Source: Candidatus Rokuibacteriota bacterium
Lineage (GTDB): Bacteria; Methylomirabilota; Methylomirabilia; Rokubacteriales; CSP1-6
Reading direction: 5' to 3'
NCBI GenBank assembly: GCA_003221515.1
Contig: QHSI01000015.1
Span: 1-64,000, forward strand
Length of the DNA: 64,000 bases
In this document: positions 1 to 11,433 of the stretch, piece by piece
Numbering within the stretch: the stretch's first letter is position 1
Layout: the number at the start of each line of letters is the position of its first letter
Notes under the pieces: generated by a model
Told to the model about the DNA's origin: nothing
The model's database searches: none
Seen by the model: the letters and a program-made list of their open reading frames with translations, nothing else
Position numbers and translations under genes: made by a program

Positions 1-1830
<1,830 letters not shown>

Positions 1831-1841
1831 CGCGTTTGCTC

Positions 1842-2861
1842 CTATCCCAGGTAGGCGCGCGGGTTGTCGCTCCGCTGCGCCTTGAGCTTCTCGTACAGAT
1901 CCCGCTCTTCCGGCGTCACGTCACTCGGCATGACGATCTTCACCGTCACCAGTTGATCGCCCGCGCCGCCACCCTTGAGGTGCGGCATTCCGTAGCCGCG
2001 GAGCCGAAACGTCCGGCCGCTGGACGTCGCGGGCGGCACCTTCATGGAGACTTTGCCGCGCAGGGTCGGCACCTCGAGCGCCGTCCCGAGGGCGGCCTCG
2101 GGCGCCGTGATGGGCAGGGGCAGATGCACGTCGTCGCCCTTCCGCTCGTAGAACGGATGCGCGGCGACCGTGACCGTGAGATAGAGATCACCGCGGGCTC
2201 CCGCAGCGCCGGCGCCTTCGCCCGACACCCGTACCCGCTGGCCGCTCTTCACGCCGGCCGGAATCCTCACCTCGACCTGTCGTCGCGCTCGCTGCCAGCC
2301 GCCGCCGCCGCACGTCGCGCACGGCTGACCCTTGATGTGACCGGCGCCCTGACAGCTCGCGCACGGCTCGTCGAGGTCCAGCGCGAACGTCTTCCGCGTC
2401 CCGTGAAACGCTTCCTCGAGGGAGATCTCCGCGTCGGCCTGGACGTCCGCGCCGCCGCCGCGCTGGCTCCGCCCGAAGAGGTCTTCGAAGCGGATGCCGC
2501 CGCCTCGCGACCCGTGCGCGCCCATATCACCGAAGATGGTCCGGAAGAAGTCCGAGAAGTCGGCGCCACCGGGCTCACCGCGATAGTCGACTCGAAAGCC
2601 ACCGCCCGGGCCCCCGGGAGGCGCCTGGGTGTAGCGCTGCCAGTCTGGTCCGAGCGAGTCGTAGCGCTGTCGCTTCTCCGGGTCCGAGAGAACCTCGTAC
2701 GCCTCGCTGATTTCCTTGAAGCGCTCGCCCGAGTCCTTGCCCTTCGCGACGTCCGGGTGGTGCTTCCTCGCCAGCCGTCTGTAGGCGGACTTGATCGTCT
2801 TGTCGTCCGCCTTTCGGTCGACGCCCAGAATTCTGTAGTAGTCCTTGAAGTCGATTGCCAT
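1842..2861 (-). CDS. DnaJ/CbpA-type J-domain co-chaperone with a half zinc centre
   Basis: This J-domain protein (339 residues) should stimulate the ATPase of a DnaK and deliver substrates to it. The J domain fills residues 5-70 with HPD at 35-37. A Gly/Phe-poor linker and two C-terminal beta-domains follow. Between them lie only two CxxCxGxG-like repeats (CASCQGAG and CATCGGGG, roughly residues 170-195); full DnaJ has four and CbpA has none. I chose the ATG at 2861; a GTG two codons upstream (2867) is also possible. The stop lies next to the clpB ribosome-binding site, which suggests co-translation. It is a CbpA-like paralogue or an intermediate type rather than canonical dnaJ. Confidence 0.93.
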   Translation of the reverse strand: MAIDFKDYYRILGVDRKADDKTIKSAYRRLARKHHPDVAKGKDSGERFKEISEAYEVLSDPEKRQRYDSLGPDWQRYTQAPPGGPGGGFRVDYRGEPGGADFSDFFRTIFGDMGAHGSRGGGIRFEDLFGRSQRGGGADVQADAEISLEEAFHGTRKTFALDLDEPCASCQGAGHIKGQPCATCGGGGWQRARRQVEVRIPAGVKSGQRVRVSGEGAGAAGARGDLYLTVTVAAHPFYERKGDDVHLPLPITAPEAALGTALEVPTLRGKVSMKVPPATSSGRTFRLRGYGMPHLKGGGAGDQLVTVKIVMPSDVTPEERDLYEKLKAQRSDNPRAYLG

Positions 2862-2957
2862 GGCCACGATCTCATTGAGAGTATAGCAGATAGATTTAGT
2901 CCTGCACGCTTAGGTACTGGTGGATCTTACCAGAAATAGCTCATCCAGATACTGAAT

Positions 2958-2987
2958 AGTAAAGGTTTTCTACGTGATCTCGGTCAA
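2958..2987 (-). promoter_or_regulatory. possible promoter for dnaJ-clpB
   Basis: The htrA-dnaJ gap (2862-2991) is AT-richer than its surroundings. On the minus strand TTGACC (2982-2987) is followed after 18 bases by TTTACT (2958-2963). A second -10-like TATACT lies at 2880-2885 without a good -35. No CIRCE element is visible. A short inverted repeat CTGGT/ACCAG also lies in the gap. Assignment is tentative. Confidence 0.25.
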
Positions 2988-2991
2988 GAGG

Positions 2992-4470
2992 TCACCCCCG
3001 GCCAACCCTGAAGGCCACGTAGAGGGACATCTGCCCGCGCTGGAGGAGCACCGTGAGCGGGTCTCCTTCCTTCACGTCACGGGTGAGGCGCTCGAAGTCC
3101 GGCATCGTGCGCACCGTCTGCCCGTTCACCTGCTTGATGACGTCGCCGCGCTGCACGCCGGCCTCGGCCGCCGCGCTGCCGTCCTCGACGCGAACCACCA
3201 CGACGCCGTCAGTGGAGCGCAGGTTGAGCTGGCGCGCGATGTCGGGCGTGACCGGGCGCACCTCGAGCCCGAGCATCGACCGCGCCTTTGCGCCCGGCCG
3301 CTGCTGCTGGGCTTGCCGCTCCTCCGGCGCCTGGCCGACCTTGATCTCGAGGATCTTCTCCCCCTGGTCGCGCCAGACCTTCACCTTCGCGACGTGTTCG
3401 GGGGAGAAGAAGCCGACCGCGCGCTGCAGGTCGCTCGTCGCCTCCATCGGGCGCCCTTCGAACTCGAGCAGGATGTCGCCGGGCTTGAGGCCGGCTTTGG
3501 CGGCGGGGCTGTCGGGCACCACTTCGTTGATGAGCACGCCTTTCGACTCGCGAGCGCCGAACGAGCGCGCCAGCTCCGGGGTGAGCTGCTGAATCGACAC
3601 GCCGAGCCAGCCTCGTGTCACGCGCCCCTTGTCGCGGAGCTCGGTGTAGATCTTGCGGGCCATGTTCGAGGGGATGGCGAAGCCGATGCCCGAGCCGCCC
3701 GCGACGATCGCGGTGTTGATCCCGACCACCTCGCCCTGCATGTTCACCAGCGGCCCGCCCGAGTTGCCCGGGTTGATCGCGGCGTCGGTCTGTAAGAAAT
3801 CGTCGAAGGGCCCCTGGTCGAGCTGCCGCGCCTTGGCGCTGATGATGCCGGCCGTGACCGTCGCCTGGAGGCCGAACGGGGAGCCGACGGCCAGCACCCA
3901 GTCGCCGACCTGCATCCGATCGGAATCGCCGAGGCGCGCATATTTGAAGGTGGCCTTGCCGTCGTCCAGCTTGAGCACGGCGAGGTCGGTCTTCTTGTCG
4001 ACGCCGATGACCTTTGCCTTGTGCTTGCCACCGTCGAGGGTGACGACCTCGATCTCGGTCGCCCGCTCGACCACGTGCGCGTTGGTGAGCGCGATGCCCG
4101 TCGGATCGACGATGACCCCCGAGCCGAGGCTGCGCTGTGGAATGCGCTCGGGCACCTCGCCGAAGAAGCGACGGTAGAACTCCTCCCCGAAAAATTCCTC
4201 GAACGGTGTGCGGCCCTGGAGCCCGCCGCGCGCGAAGGTGTTGATGTTGATCACCGCTGGTTTGATCGCGTCCGCGATCGCGGCGAACGTCCCGCCCTGC
4301 GGCGGCATCTGCACCGGTACGATCGGGAGCGGCGCGACGGGCGCCTGGGCCACCGCCGGCGCCCGCCGGAGCTCGGCGCGGGTCGCCGTGAACGCACCGA
4401 GCGCGCCGCCCGCCACCACGGCGAGGACCAGCGCGACAACGAAAGTTCTTCGCTCGAGCTGCACCATCAT
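2992..4470 (-). CDS. htrA: HtrA/DegP-family periplasmic serine protease
   Basis: This is a 492-residue Do-like protease that degrades or refolds damaged envelope proteins. Residues 8-28 form an uncleaved anchor or signal segment. The trypsin-like domain carries the triad His132 (TNAHVV), Asp162 (TDLAVL) and Ser237 (GNSGGP). Two PDZ domains follow, at about 275-370 and 395-490, the DegP/DegQ layout. The linker before the catalytic domain is Pro/Ala-rich. The ATG at 4470 overlaps the ftsH stop (ATGA), so the two envelope proteases are translationally coupled. DegP and DegQ cannot be separated from sequence alone. Confidence 0.96.
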   Translation of the reverse strand: MMVQLERRTFVVALVLAVVAGGALGAFTATRAELRRAPAVAQAPVAPLPIVPVQMPPQGGTFAAIADAIKPAVININTFARGGLQGRTPFEEFFGEEFYRRFFGEVPERIPQRSLGSGVIVDPTGIALTNAHVVERATEIEVVTLDGGKHKAKVIGVDKKTDLAVLKLDDGKATFKYARLGDSDRMQVGDWVLAVGSPFGLQATVTAGIISAKARQLDQGPFDDFLQTDAAINPGNSGGPLVNMQGEVVGINTAIVAGGSGIGFAIPSNMARKIYTELRDKGRVTRGWLGVSIQQLTPELARSFGARESKGVLINEVVPDSPAAKAGLKPGDILLEFEGRPMEATSDLQRAVGFFSPEHVAKVKVWRDQGEKILEIKVGQAPEERQAQQQRPGAKARSMLGLEVRPVTPDIARQLNLRSTDGVVVVRVEDGSAAAEAGVQRGDVIKQVNGQTVRTMPDFERLTRDVKEGDPLTVLLQRGQMSLYVAFRVGRG

Positions 4471-6368
4471 CGGGGTCCCTCCATCACGCTCTCGCCCGCA
4501 AGCGCTCGCCGGAGTCGCTCACCCTCGAGCGTCTCCGTCCGTTTCAATTCCTGGGCCGCGGCGATCAGCACCGCCTTCTTCGTCGTGAGGATCCCCCGGA
4601 CGCGATCGTGCGTGCGGTCGAGGATCGCCCGCACCTCTTCGTCGATGGTCCGGGCGGTCGCCTCGCTGTGGTCGCGCTCGCCGCCCATCCCCGTTCCCTT
4701 GAGGAAGAGCGGAATGCGCTCGCCGAAGGTCGCGAGCCCGACGCGCTCCGACATGCCGTACTTGGTCACCATGAGGCGTGCCAGCTCCGTCGCGCGCTCG
4801 AGGTCGTTGTGGGCGCCCGTCGAGACCTCGCCGTAGACGAGCTCCTCGGCGACCCGCCCACCGAGCAGGACCGCGAGCCGGTCATCGAGCTCGCTTCGAG
4901 TCATCAGGAAGCGCTCCTCGGTGGGCAGCTGATAGGTCATCCCGAGCGCGCCGATGCCGCGCGGGATGATCGTGACCTTGTGCACCGGGTCGGCCTGCGC
5001 GACCGACGTCGCCACCAGCGCGTGCCCCATCTCGTGGTGCGCGACGATGTCCCGCTCTTTCTCCGAAAGAACTCGGCTTTTCTTCTCGAGTCCAGTGACG
5101 ACCCGATCGATCGCCTCCTCGAAGTCGGACATCTCCACCGCGTTCTTTTCCTTGCGCGCGGCCAGCAGCGCCGCCTCGTTGACGATGTTGGCCAGGTCCG
5201 CGCCCGCGAATCCCGGCGTGCGGGCCGCGATGACGCCGAGATCGACGCGCTGCGCCAGGACCACCGCCCGGGCGTGCAGTCGCAGGATGGCCTCGCGACC
5301 CCGGAGATCGGGTTTGTCGACGACCACCTGACGATCGAAGCGGCCGGGCCGCAACAGGGCCTGGTCGAGCACCTCCGGGCGGTTCGTGGCGGCCATGATG
5401 ATCACGCCCTTCGAGGAGTCGAAGCCGTCCATCTCGGCGAGCAACTGGTTGAGCGTCTGCTCGCGCTCGTCGTGGCCGCCCATGAAGCCGGTGGCGCCGG
5501 CGCGCGACTTGCCGATCGCGTCCAGCTCGTCGATGAAGATGATGCACGGCGCCTTGTCCTTGGCCTGTTCGAACAGGTCGCGCACGCGCGCGGCGCCGAC
5601 GCCGACGAACATCTCGACGAACTCCGAGCCCGACAGGGTGAAGAAGGGCACGTCGGCCTCGCCGGCGACGGCCCGCGCGAGCAGGGTCTTGCCGGTTCCC
5701 GGCGGCCCGACGACTAGGACCCCCTTCGGGATGCGCCCGCCGAGCCGCTGGTACTTGCGCGGGTTCTTGAGGAAGTCGACGATCTCGACGAGCTCGGCCT
5801 TCGCCTCGTCGACGCCGGCCACGTCGGCGAACGTCGTCTTGAGCTCCTTGCGGTCGAAGATCTTGTGCTTCGAGCGGCCGAACGAGAGCGCCTGGGTGGG
5901 CCCGCCACCGACGCGGCGCATCAGGACCATCCAGATCGCGACCATGATGCCGAGCGGGATGACCCAGCCGAAGAAGAGGTCGCGCAGGAACGTCGACTCG
6001 ATCCGTCCGGTGAACTCGACCTTGTGCTTCTCGAACTCGGCGATGAGCGGCGCCTCGTCCACGCCCGGGATGCGCGTGACCGTGAAGATGCGCACCTCGC
6101 TGTCGGAGCCGAGCCACTGGCGGAGGCGATCCCCGGTGCCGCTCGGCCCGGTGGGCAGCGCGTCGGGCTTGGCGATCCCGCGGATCTCCTTCTCGGTCAG
6201 CGCGACCTTCTCGATCTTGTCGGCGCGGACGAGGTCGAGGAACTTCGACATGGGGAGCTCGACCGTGCGGGGGGCCTGGAGCCACGACTGGACGAACAGC
6301 AGCACCATGGCCGCGACCAGCACGTACGCGAGGGAGAACTGGATGCGCTGATTGAACCGCGGCTTCAT
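4467..6368 (-). CDS. ftsH: membrane AAA+ zinc metalloprotease FtsH
   Basis: FtsH is a hexameric inner-membrane protease that removes misassembled membrane proteins and selected regulators. With the ATG at 6368 it has 633 residues. It has a first membrane segment at about 10-28, a periplasmic domain, a second segment near 130-150, Walker A GPPGTGKT at 221-228, Walker [10 protein letters not shown], the pore motif [11 protein letters not shown], and the zinc site HEMGH at 445-449. A GTG three codons upstream (6377) is an alternative start, but it lies close to the proposed -10. The gene heads a two-gene operon with htrA. The C terminus is short compared with E. coli FtsH. Confidence 0.97.
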   Translation of the reverse strand: MKPRFNQRIQFSLAYVLVAAMVLLFVQSWLQAPRTVELPMSKFLDLVRADKIEKVALTEKEIRGIAKPDALPTGPSGTGDRLRQWLGSDSEVRIFTVTRIPGVDEAPLIAEFEKHKVEFTGRIESTFLRDLFFGWVIPLGIMVAIWMVLMRRVGGGPTQALSFGRSKHKIFDRKELKTTFADVAGVDEAKAELVEIVDFLKNPRKYQRLGGRIPKGVLVVGPPGTGKTLLARAVAGEADVPFFTLSGSEFVEMFVGVGAARVRDLFEQAKDKAPCIIFIDELDAIGKSRAGATGFMGGHDEREQTLNQLLAEMDGFDSSKGVIIMAATNRPEVLDQALLRPGRFDRQVVVDKPDLRGREAILRLHARAVVLAQRVDLGVIAARTPGFAGADLANIVNEAALLAARKEKNAVEMSDFEEAIDRVVTGLEKKSRVLSEKERDIVAHHEMGHALVATSVAQADPVHKVTIIPRGIGALGMTYQLPTEERFLMTRSELDDRLAVLLGGRVAEELVYGEVSTGAHNDLERATELARLMVTKYGMSERVGLATFGERIPLFLKGTGMGGERDHSEATARTIDEEVRAILDRTHDRVRGILTTKKAVLIAAAQELKRTETLEGERLRRALAGESVMEGPR

Positions 6369-6386
6369 CGATGCCACCCATTGGTC

Positions 6387-6415
6387 ATGCTAGCGTCGCG
6401 CCCTCCGAGTGTCAA
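6387..6415 (-). promoter_or_regulatory. sigma-70-like promoter for ftsH-htrA
   Basis: Read on the minus strand, a perfect TTGACA (6410-6415) is followed after 17 bases by TAGCAT (6387-6392). Transcription would start near 6380 and give a leader of only about a dozen bases before the ATG at 6368. The same -10 (TAGCAT) occurs in the candidate promoter at 25894-25922. Confidence 0.4.
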
Positions 6416-6435
6416 ACAATGCAGGCTCTTTTCGC

Positions 6436-6464
6436 TTGACACATCAAGCCCTTTGGCCTAAAAG
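6436..6464 (+). promoter_or_regulatory. sigma-70-like promoter for the bd-like oxidase operon
   Basis: TTGACA (6436-6441) is followed after 17 bases by TAAAAG (6459-6464, four of six matches). The -35 is embedded in a small palindrome, CTTGA-CACA-TCAAG (6435-6448), which could be an operator. It resembles an FNR half-site pair but the spacing is two bases short. Together with the ftsH promoter it makes a divergent control region. Confidence 0.42.
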
Positions 6465-6556
6465 TTGGCCCTGACCGCACCTGTGAAACTGAGAACAAGC
6501 TCGTCGTTCGCGAGGGCCGATCAACGCCTGCTCGCGTCGCCGGTTCGGGGGTCAAG

Positions 6557-8395
6557 TTGAGGGATTGTCGTGCGGTGCGCCGGAGCGCGTGGATGGCTCT
6601 GGCGGTGGTCGCGTTCCTCACGCTGCTGTCGGTGCTTCCCGCCGTCGCCCAGGATGCCGCCAAGGAGCCCGCGTACCGCGCCTTTCCGCTGATCGGCTCG
6701 CGGCTGGCGGTATGGGCCGTCGCGCAGCTCCACCTGAACTTCGCCGCGTTCATCCTGGGCGTCCCGATCTTCGCCGTGATCATCGAGATCATCGGCTGGC
6801 GGACCGGCGACGCGCGGTACGACTGGCTCTCGCACGAGTTCGTCAAGCTCACGTTCGCCGCGTTCTCCACGACCGCCCTGCTGGGTGCGCTGCTCCTGTT
6901 CCTGTTCGTCGGGTACTATCCCAAGTTTTGGACGTACATGACGTCGATCTTCTTCCCGACGTACTGGGTCTACGCGCTGCTGTTCTTCGCGGAAACTTTC
7001 ACGGTCTACGTCTGGTACTACGGATGGGACTGGCTCAGCGGTCCTCGAAAGGGGATCCACGTCGGCTTGGGCGTGCTCAGCAATCTCTTCGGCACCGCGA
7101 TTCTGTTGGTGGCCAACTCGTGGGTCACCTTCATGATCTCGCCCGCCGGGATCGATGAGTCCGGCGCCCTCAAGGGATCGGTGTGGGCGGCGATCAACAA
7201 CTTCACCTGGATGCCGATCAACATCCACCGGCTCATCGCCAACATCGTGTTCGGGGGCACGATCGCCGCGGCCTACGCGGCCTTCCGCTTCCTCGGCGCC
7301 AAGACCGACGAGGAGCGCGCCCGCTACGACTGGATGGGCTACATCGGCAACTTCGTGGCGTTGTCGGCGTTCATCGTGCTGCCGTTCGCCGGCTACTATC
7401 TGGGCCGCGAGATCTATGCGTTCAACCAGACGATGGGCATCACGATGATGGGCGGCTTCATGTCGTGGCTCTGGATCATCCAGGCGATCCTGATCGGCGT
7501 GCTCTTCATGGGCTCGAACTACTACCTCTGGCTCGGCATGGAGCGCATCCCGGGCTCCGAGCGGTACCGCCGCTACGTCCCGATCATGATCGGCATCCTC
7601 GCCTTCGGGTTCATGGTGTGGGCGACCCCCCGCTCGATGGTGATCACCCTCGACGAGGCTCGCGCGATGGGCGGCACGCACCATCCGGTGCTGGGCTTCC
7701 TGGGCGTCATGTCGGCGAAGAACACTGCCGTCAACATGATGATCCTCACCACGTTCCTGTCGTTCGTCCTCTATCGCCGCGCGAACCGGATCTCGACCAA
7801 GTCGTGGGTCGGTGCTGGGATGATCGTCCAGTGGGTCGCGCTGGGGCTCGCCGCCGTGGTCGTCGTCTTCTACGGCGTGTACGGGTACTTCGTCGAGTCG
7901 ATGGTGAGAATAGGGTTCTCGGTCTATCAGGTGCTCGCCGTGCTCGGAGCGATCGGCGTCGTCATGGCCATCGACATCCCAATGTTCAAGGGTGCCCGCT
8001 CGACCGGGACGATCCGGTGGGGGACGATCGCCCCGCGCTCCCAGTACGTGCTGATTCTTCTGGCGGTCACCTTCACCTGGCTCATGGGCCTGATGGGCTT
8101 CGCGCGCTCCGGCATCCGCCAGCACTGGCACGTGTACGGCGTCATGCGCGACAGCTCGGTCGACGCGGTGACGCCCGCGATCGGCTACGCCGCCAACATG
8201 ATCACGATCGTCACGATCGCGTTCTTCGCGCTGGTCATGTTCATCTTCTGGCTCGGCGGCCTCGGCGAGAAGGGGATGGCGGGCGGGTCCGGCCACCACG
8301 CCCCGGCGCCGGTGTTCGCGGGCGGGAGCGACGCGGATCCCACGCCCGCACCGTCGCGGGAGTCGACAGGGGGCCGGAGCCCCCAGCGCTCCTAG
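6557..8395 (+). CDS. cytochrome bd-like quinol/cytochrome oxidase subunit I homologue
   Basis: A polytopic membrane protein (612 residues, about 13-14 hydrophobic segments) related to CydA, the heme-bearing subunit of bd oxidases. An N-terminal signal-like segment (about 13-34, ending AVAQ) precedes a CydA-like first helix containing a His (QLHLNFAAF, near residue 57). Further conserved-looking His residues occur in NIHRLIAN and GTHHPVLG. No CydB follows; three cytochromes c do instead, so electrons may arrive through c-type hemes rather than directly from quinol. bd-like proteins with unusual partners are known from Nitrospira. The TTG at 6557 is assumed; GTG 6575 and ATG 6593 are alternatives. 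The last 13 residues are encoded by a GTCGA-type repeat. Confidence 0.8.
   Translation: MRDCRAVRRSAWMALAVVAFLTLLSVLPAVAQDAAKEPAYRAFPLIGSRLAVWAVAQLHLNFAAFILGVPIFAVIIEIIGWRTGDARYDWLSHEFVKLTFAAFSTTALLGALLLFLFVGYYPKFWTYMTSIFFPTYWVYALLFFAETFTVYVWYYGWDWLSGPRKGIHVGLGVLSNLFGTAILLVANSWVTFMISPAGIDESGALKGSVWAAINNFTWMPINIHRLIANIVFGGTIAAAYAAFRFLGAKTDEERARYDWMGYIGNFVALSAFIVLPFAGYYLGREIYAFNQTMGITMMGGFMSWLWIIQAILIGVLFMGSNYYLWLGMERIPGSERYRRYVPIMIGILAFGFMVWATPRSMVITLDEARAMGGTHHPVLGFLGVMSAKNTAVNMMILTTFLSFVLYRRANRISTKSWVGAGMIVQWVALGLAAVVVVFYGVYGYFVESMVRIGFSVYQVLAVLGAIGVVMAIDIPMFKGARSTGTIRWGTIAPRSQYVLILLAVTFTWLMGLMGFARSGIRQHWHVYGVMRDSSVDAVTPAIGYAANMITIVTIAFFALVMFIFWLGGLGEKGMAGGSGHHAPAPVFAGGSDADPTPAPSRESTGGRSPQRS
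8358..8384 (+). repeat. GTCGA/G-run palindromic repeat inside the 3' end of the bd-like gene
   Basis: GGGAGTCGAC followed by AGGGGG, a two-base spacer and GGAGCCCCC forms a G/C-run hairpin. The same core reappears at 30358-30392. Here it is translated as the C-terminal Ser/Arg/Gly tail of the oxidase subunit. Confidence 0.6.
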
Positions 8396-8396
8396 C

Positions 8397-9197
8397 ATGC
8401 GGGTTCCCGTCGCCGTCAAGGTCGGCGCGTTCGCGCTCTTCGTGATGGGCACCTACACGTACTACGCGAACTCGATCCCCCAGATCCAGTCGAAGCCGCC
8501 GGCCGAGCTCTCGCTCGAGGGCGGCAACGTCACCCCGGCTCAGCTCGTGAAGGCCGGCGAAGAGACCTTCAAGACGAAGGGCACGTGCGAGATCTGTCAC
8601 CGGATCGGCCAGAAGGGGACTCGCGCGCCCGATCTGGCCGGTATCGGCAGTCGCGCCGGCAAGGTCAAGGCGGGGCAGAGCGCCAAGGCGTACATCATCG
8701 AGTCGCTGCTCCAGCCGGGCGCTCATCTCGTCGAGGGCTACCCGAACATCATGCCGCAGGTCGACAAACCGCCGATCGCGCTGAACCGCTCCGAGGTCTG
8801 GGCGCTCACGGCGTTCCTCGAGTCGCTCGGCGGCACCGTCGACGTGAAGCTGGACGACATCCCGAAGACCGTGGGCGCGGGCGCGGCGGGCGGCGGGGCG
8901 ACGGCCGAGCTGAAGCTGCCCGGCGACGCGAAGGCGGGCGAGGCGATCTTCACCGGCAAGGGCGGCTGCATCGCCTGCCACAAGGCCGGAAAGATCGGCG
9001 CGTCGCCGGTCGGTCCCGATCTCTCGCAGATCGCGAAGATCCAGACGCCGGACTACCTGATGCGGAAGATCCTCGATCCGGCCGGCGCCGGCACCGTGGC
9101 CGGATTCCCCAAGGGTGTGATGCCGCCCATGTTCGGTCAGACCCTGACCGCGAAGGACTACATGGACCTGGTCGCGTTCCTGATGACGCTCAAGTGA
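8397..9197 (+). CDS. membrane-anchored diheme cytochrome c
   Basis: This 266-residue protein has one N-terminal membrane segment (about 8-24) and two class I cytochrome c domains. Heme sites are CEICH (Cys64, Cys67, His68) and CIACH (Cys191, Cys194, His195). Candidate distal Met ligands are in NIMPQV and VMPPMFG. An Ala/Gly-rich linker joins the domains. It starts one base after the stop of the bd-like subunit and should pass electrons to or from it on the periplasmic face. The partner assignment rests on gene order. Confidence 0.92.
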   Translation: MRVPVAVKVGAFALFVMGTYTYYANSIPQIQSKPPAELSLEGGNVTPAQLVKAGEETFKTKGTCEICHRIGQKGTRAPDLAGIGSRAGKVKAGQSAKAYIIESLLQPGAHLVEGYPNIMPQVDKPPIALNRSEVWALTAFLESLGGTVDVKLDDIPKTVGAGAAGGGATAELKLPGDAKAGEAIFTGKGGCIACHKAGKIGASPVGPDLSQIAKIQTPDYLMRKILDPAGAGTVAGFPKGVMPPMFGQTLTAKDYMDLVAFLMTLK

Positions 9198-9201
9198 GCG
9201 C

Positions 9202-9954
9202 ATGAACCTGCTCCGCTCACGTTTCGCCCAGGCCGTCCTGATCCTGATCGTCGCCTTCGTCGTCCTCAAGTTCGGCATTCGGCCGGCGGCGCCGTGGAGC
9301 GTCCTGACGCTCTACATGGCCATCGTGCTGCTCGCGGTGCTGGTGTTCGTGTCCTCCGACTCCGACTCGTGGCGCGACTTCGTGTGGCCGATCCGCGCGA
9401 CGCTGGTCGATCCCAACCGGCGCCTGGCGCGGCTCGTGTTCCTGATCGTCCTGCCGCTCCTGTTCGGTTACTACGCGTACACGCAGGCAGCGGCCAAGCC
9501 GCAGGCGCCGCCGGAGCTGCGCGCGGTGCACCCGGCGCCGCCGGCGTCGATCCAGTTCCGCGGCAAGGAGATCCAGATCACCGGGCTCGACAACCCGCTG
9601 CGCAAGGACCAGGCGAGCTACAAGAAGCACGTCGCCGCCGGCGCGGAGATCTACATCCGCAACTGCATGTACTGTCACGGCGACAACCTCGACGGCCGGG
9701 GTCACTTCGCGCACGGGTTCAATCCGCCGCCGGCGAACTTCCAGGATCCCGGCACGATCGCGATGCTGCAGGAGGCGTTCCTGTTCTGGCGCATCGCGAA
9801 GGGCGGGCCGGGGCTGCCGAAGGAGTCGACGCCGTGGAACTCGGTCATGCCCGCGTGGGAAGATCGGCTGACCGAGGAGCAGACCTGGCAGGTCATCATG
9901 TACCTCTACGACGCGACGGGGCAGCATCCGCGCCGGTGGGAAGAGGGGCATTGA
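9202..9954 (+). CDS. membrane-anchored monoheme cytochrome c
   Basis: A 250-residue protein with three hydrophobic segments (about 9-24, 33-51, 76-95) and a C-terminal periplasmic monoheme domain. The heme site is Cys155-Met-Tyr-Cys158-His159, with a likely axial Met in SVMPAWED. The triple anchor is unusual for a cytochrome c and suggests it is an integral subunit of an oxidase complex. It begins five bases after the preceding cytochrome gene and overlaps the following one by four bases (TTGA). Confidence 0.9.
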   Translation: MNLLRSRFAQAVLILIVAFVVLKFGIRPAAPWSVLTLYMAIVLLAVLVFVSSDSDSWRDFVWPIRATLVDPNRRLARLVFLIVLPLLFGYYAYTQAAAKPQAPPELRAVHPAPPASIQFRGKEIQITGLDNPLRKDQASYKKHVAAGAEIYIRNCMYCHGDNLDGRGHFAHGFNPPPANFQDPGTIAMLQEAFLFWRIAKGGPGLPKESTPWNSVMPAWEDRLTEEQTWQVIMYLYDATGQHPRRWEEGH

Positions 9955-11408
9955 TCGCCAGGCCCCTCGCCGTCGTCGCGGCCGTCGCGCTCGCGCTGGG
10001 CGCCGCGCCGTCGCGCGCCGCCGCGCAGGCGGGCGACGCCACCGCCGGCAAGGCGGTCTACGAGCGACGGTGCGCAGGCTGCCACGGCGAGAAGGGGGAC
10101 GGCAAGGGCCCGGCCGCCGACCTGCTCGTCCCGAAGCCCCGCGACTTCACGATGGGCCTCTACAAGATCCGCACCACCGCCAACAAGGTGCCGACCGACC
10201 AGGATCTCTTCCGCATCATCACGGACGGGATGCCCGGGACCTCGATGCCGGCGTGGGCGGTGCTCACCGAGCGCGAGCGCTGGAACGTGCTCGCGTACAT
10301 CAAGACCTTCGCGGGCGAGAAGCTCAAAGAGGCGCCCAAGAAGGTCGAGCTACCGAAAGACGTCCCGTCGTCCGAGGCGTCGATCAAGCGCGGCAAGGAG
10401 ATGTTCGAGGCGATCGAGTGTCACAAGTGCCACGGCACCGACGGACGCGGCGACGGACCCTCCCGCGCCGAGCTCAAGGACGAGTGGGGGAACCCGATCG
10501 CGCCGGCGAACCTCACCAAGCGGTGGACCTTCCGCGGCGGCGCGAGCCGGACCGAGGTCGCCACGCGCCTGGCCAACGGCGTGCTCGGCACGCCGATGCC
10601 CGCCTTCCTCGACAGCGTCGAGAAGCCCGAGGACATCTGGCACCTGACGAACTTCATCCAGTCGCTCGGGCCCGACTCGCCCCACTACGCGACGCTCGTC
10701 ACCGTCACCGCGGTGACCGGCGCGATCCCGGACGATCCGAACGCGGAGTTCTGGAAGAAGCTCACGCCCAACAACATTCCGCTGATGGGGCAGGTGATCG
10801 TCGACCCGCGGAACTTCAACCCGGCGATCGACCTCGTGGCGGTGCGCGCCGCCTATAACGACCAGGCGATCGTCTTCCACCTGACGTGGGACGATCCGAC
10901 GCAGTCGGCCGACGAGCCGGCCAAGAAGCTCTTCGCCGACGCGATCGCGCTCCAGTTCCCGCCGCAGATCACCGCGGGACCGGAGCGCCCGTACTTCCTG
11001 ATGGGCGACGGCTCCGACGCCGTCTACCTGCTGCGCTGGGAGAACGGCAAGGGCGTGAGCGAGGCGAGCGCGAACGGCCCGGGCAAGATCGCGGCGATCG
11101 CCGGCGGCGAAGCGCGCGGCAACGCGGTGTTCACCAACGGCCAGTACCGGCTCGTGATCACGCGCCCGCTCGTATCGAAGGACGCGACGCGCCCGACGTT
11201 CACGCCCGCGGTGTTCGTGCCCGTCGCGTTCCAGGCGTGGGACGGCGGCGCGGGGGAGACCGGGACCAGGATGTCCGTGACCTCGTGGTACTATCTGCGG
11301 CTGGAGGAGCCGCAGTCGAACCGCCGTTTCGTCATTCCTCCCGTCGTGGCAATCCTCACGCTGGCGGCGATGCTGGTCGTGGTGCGAATTGCGAAGGGGC
11401 GGGCATAA
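9951..11408 (+). CDS. diheme cytochrome c fused to an ethylbenzene-dehydrogenase-type heme-binding domain
   Basis: The 485-residue product begins with a signal peptide (about 1-27). It has two c-heme sites, Cys41-x2-Cys44-His45 and Cys157-x2-Cys160-His161. A domain at about 265-455 resembles the b-heme-binding gamma subunit of DMSO-reductase-family enzymes (EB_dh type), and a single membrane helix closes the protein. The TTG at 9951 overlaps the previous stop and follows a GAGGGG box. EB_dh domains usually accompany molybdenum enzymes, but no molybdopterin oxidoreductase is present here. That makes a role as a b/c-heme wire to the bd-like oxidase plausible. Confidence 0.85.
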   Translation: MIARPLAVVAAVALALGAAPSRAAAQAGDATAGKAVYERRCAGCHGEKGDGKGPAADLLVPKPRDFTMGLYKIRTTANKVPTDQDLFRIITDGMPGTSMPAWAVLTERERWNVLAYIKTFAGEKLKEAPKKVELPKDVPSSEASIKRGKEMFEAIECHKCHGTDGRGDGPSRAELKDEWGNPIAPANLTKRWTFRGGASRTEVATRLANGVLGTPMPAFLDSVEKPEDIWHLTNFIQSLGPDSPHYATLVTVTAVTGAIPDDPNAEFWKKLTPNNIPLMGQVIVDPRNFNPAIDLVAVRAAYNDQAIVFHLTWDDPTQSADEPAKKLFADAIALQFPPQITAGPERPYFLMGDGSDAVYLLRWENGKGVSEASANGPGKIAAIAGGEARGNAVFTNGQYRLVITRPLVSKDATRPTFTPAVFVPVAFQAWDGGAGETGTRMSVTSWYYLRLEEPQSNRRFVIPPVVAILTLAAMLVVVRIAKGRA

Positions 11409-11433
11409 TCTTGAACTCAGAAGGAGCGGGACA

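Noticed and set aside
2862-2991. CIRCE heat-shock operator before dnaJ
   Set aside because: No TTAGCACTC-N9-GAGTGCTAA-like sequence is present; only a five-base inverted repeat.
6435-6448. FNR/Crp-type box over the oxidase promoter
   Set aside because: TTGA-N4-TCAA is two bases shorter than the FNR consensus and only one site is present.
6521-8452. 643-codon minus-strand open frame
   Set aside because: It is antisense to the bd-like oxidase gene and consists of His/Asp/Arg-rich translation typical of high-GC shadows.
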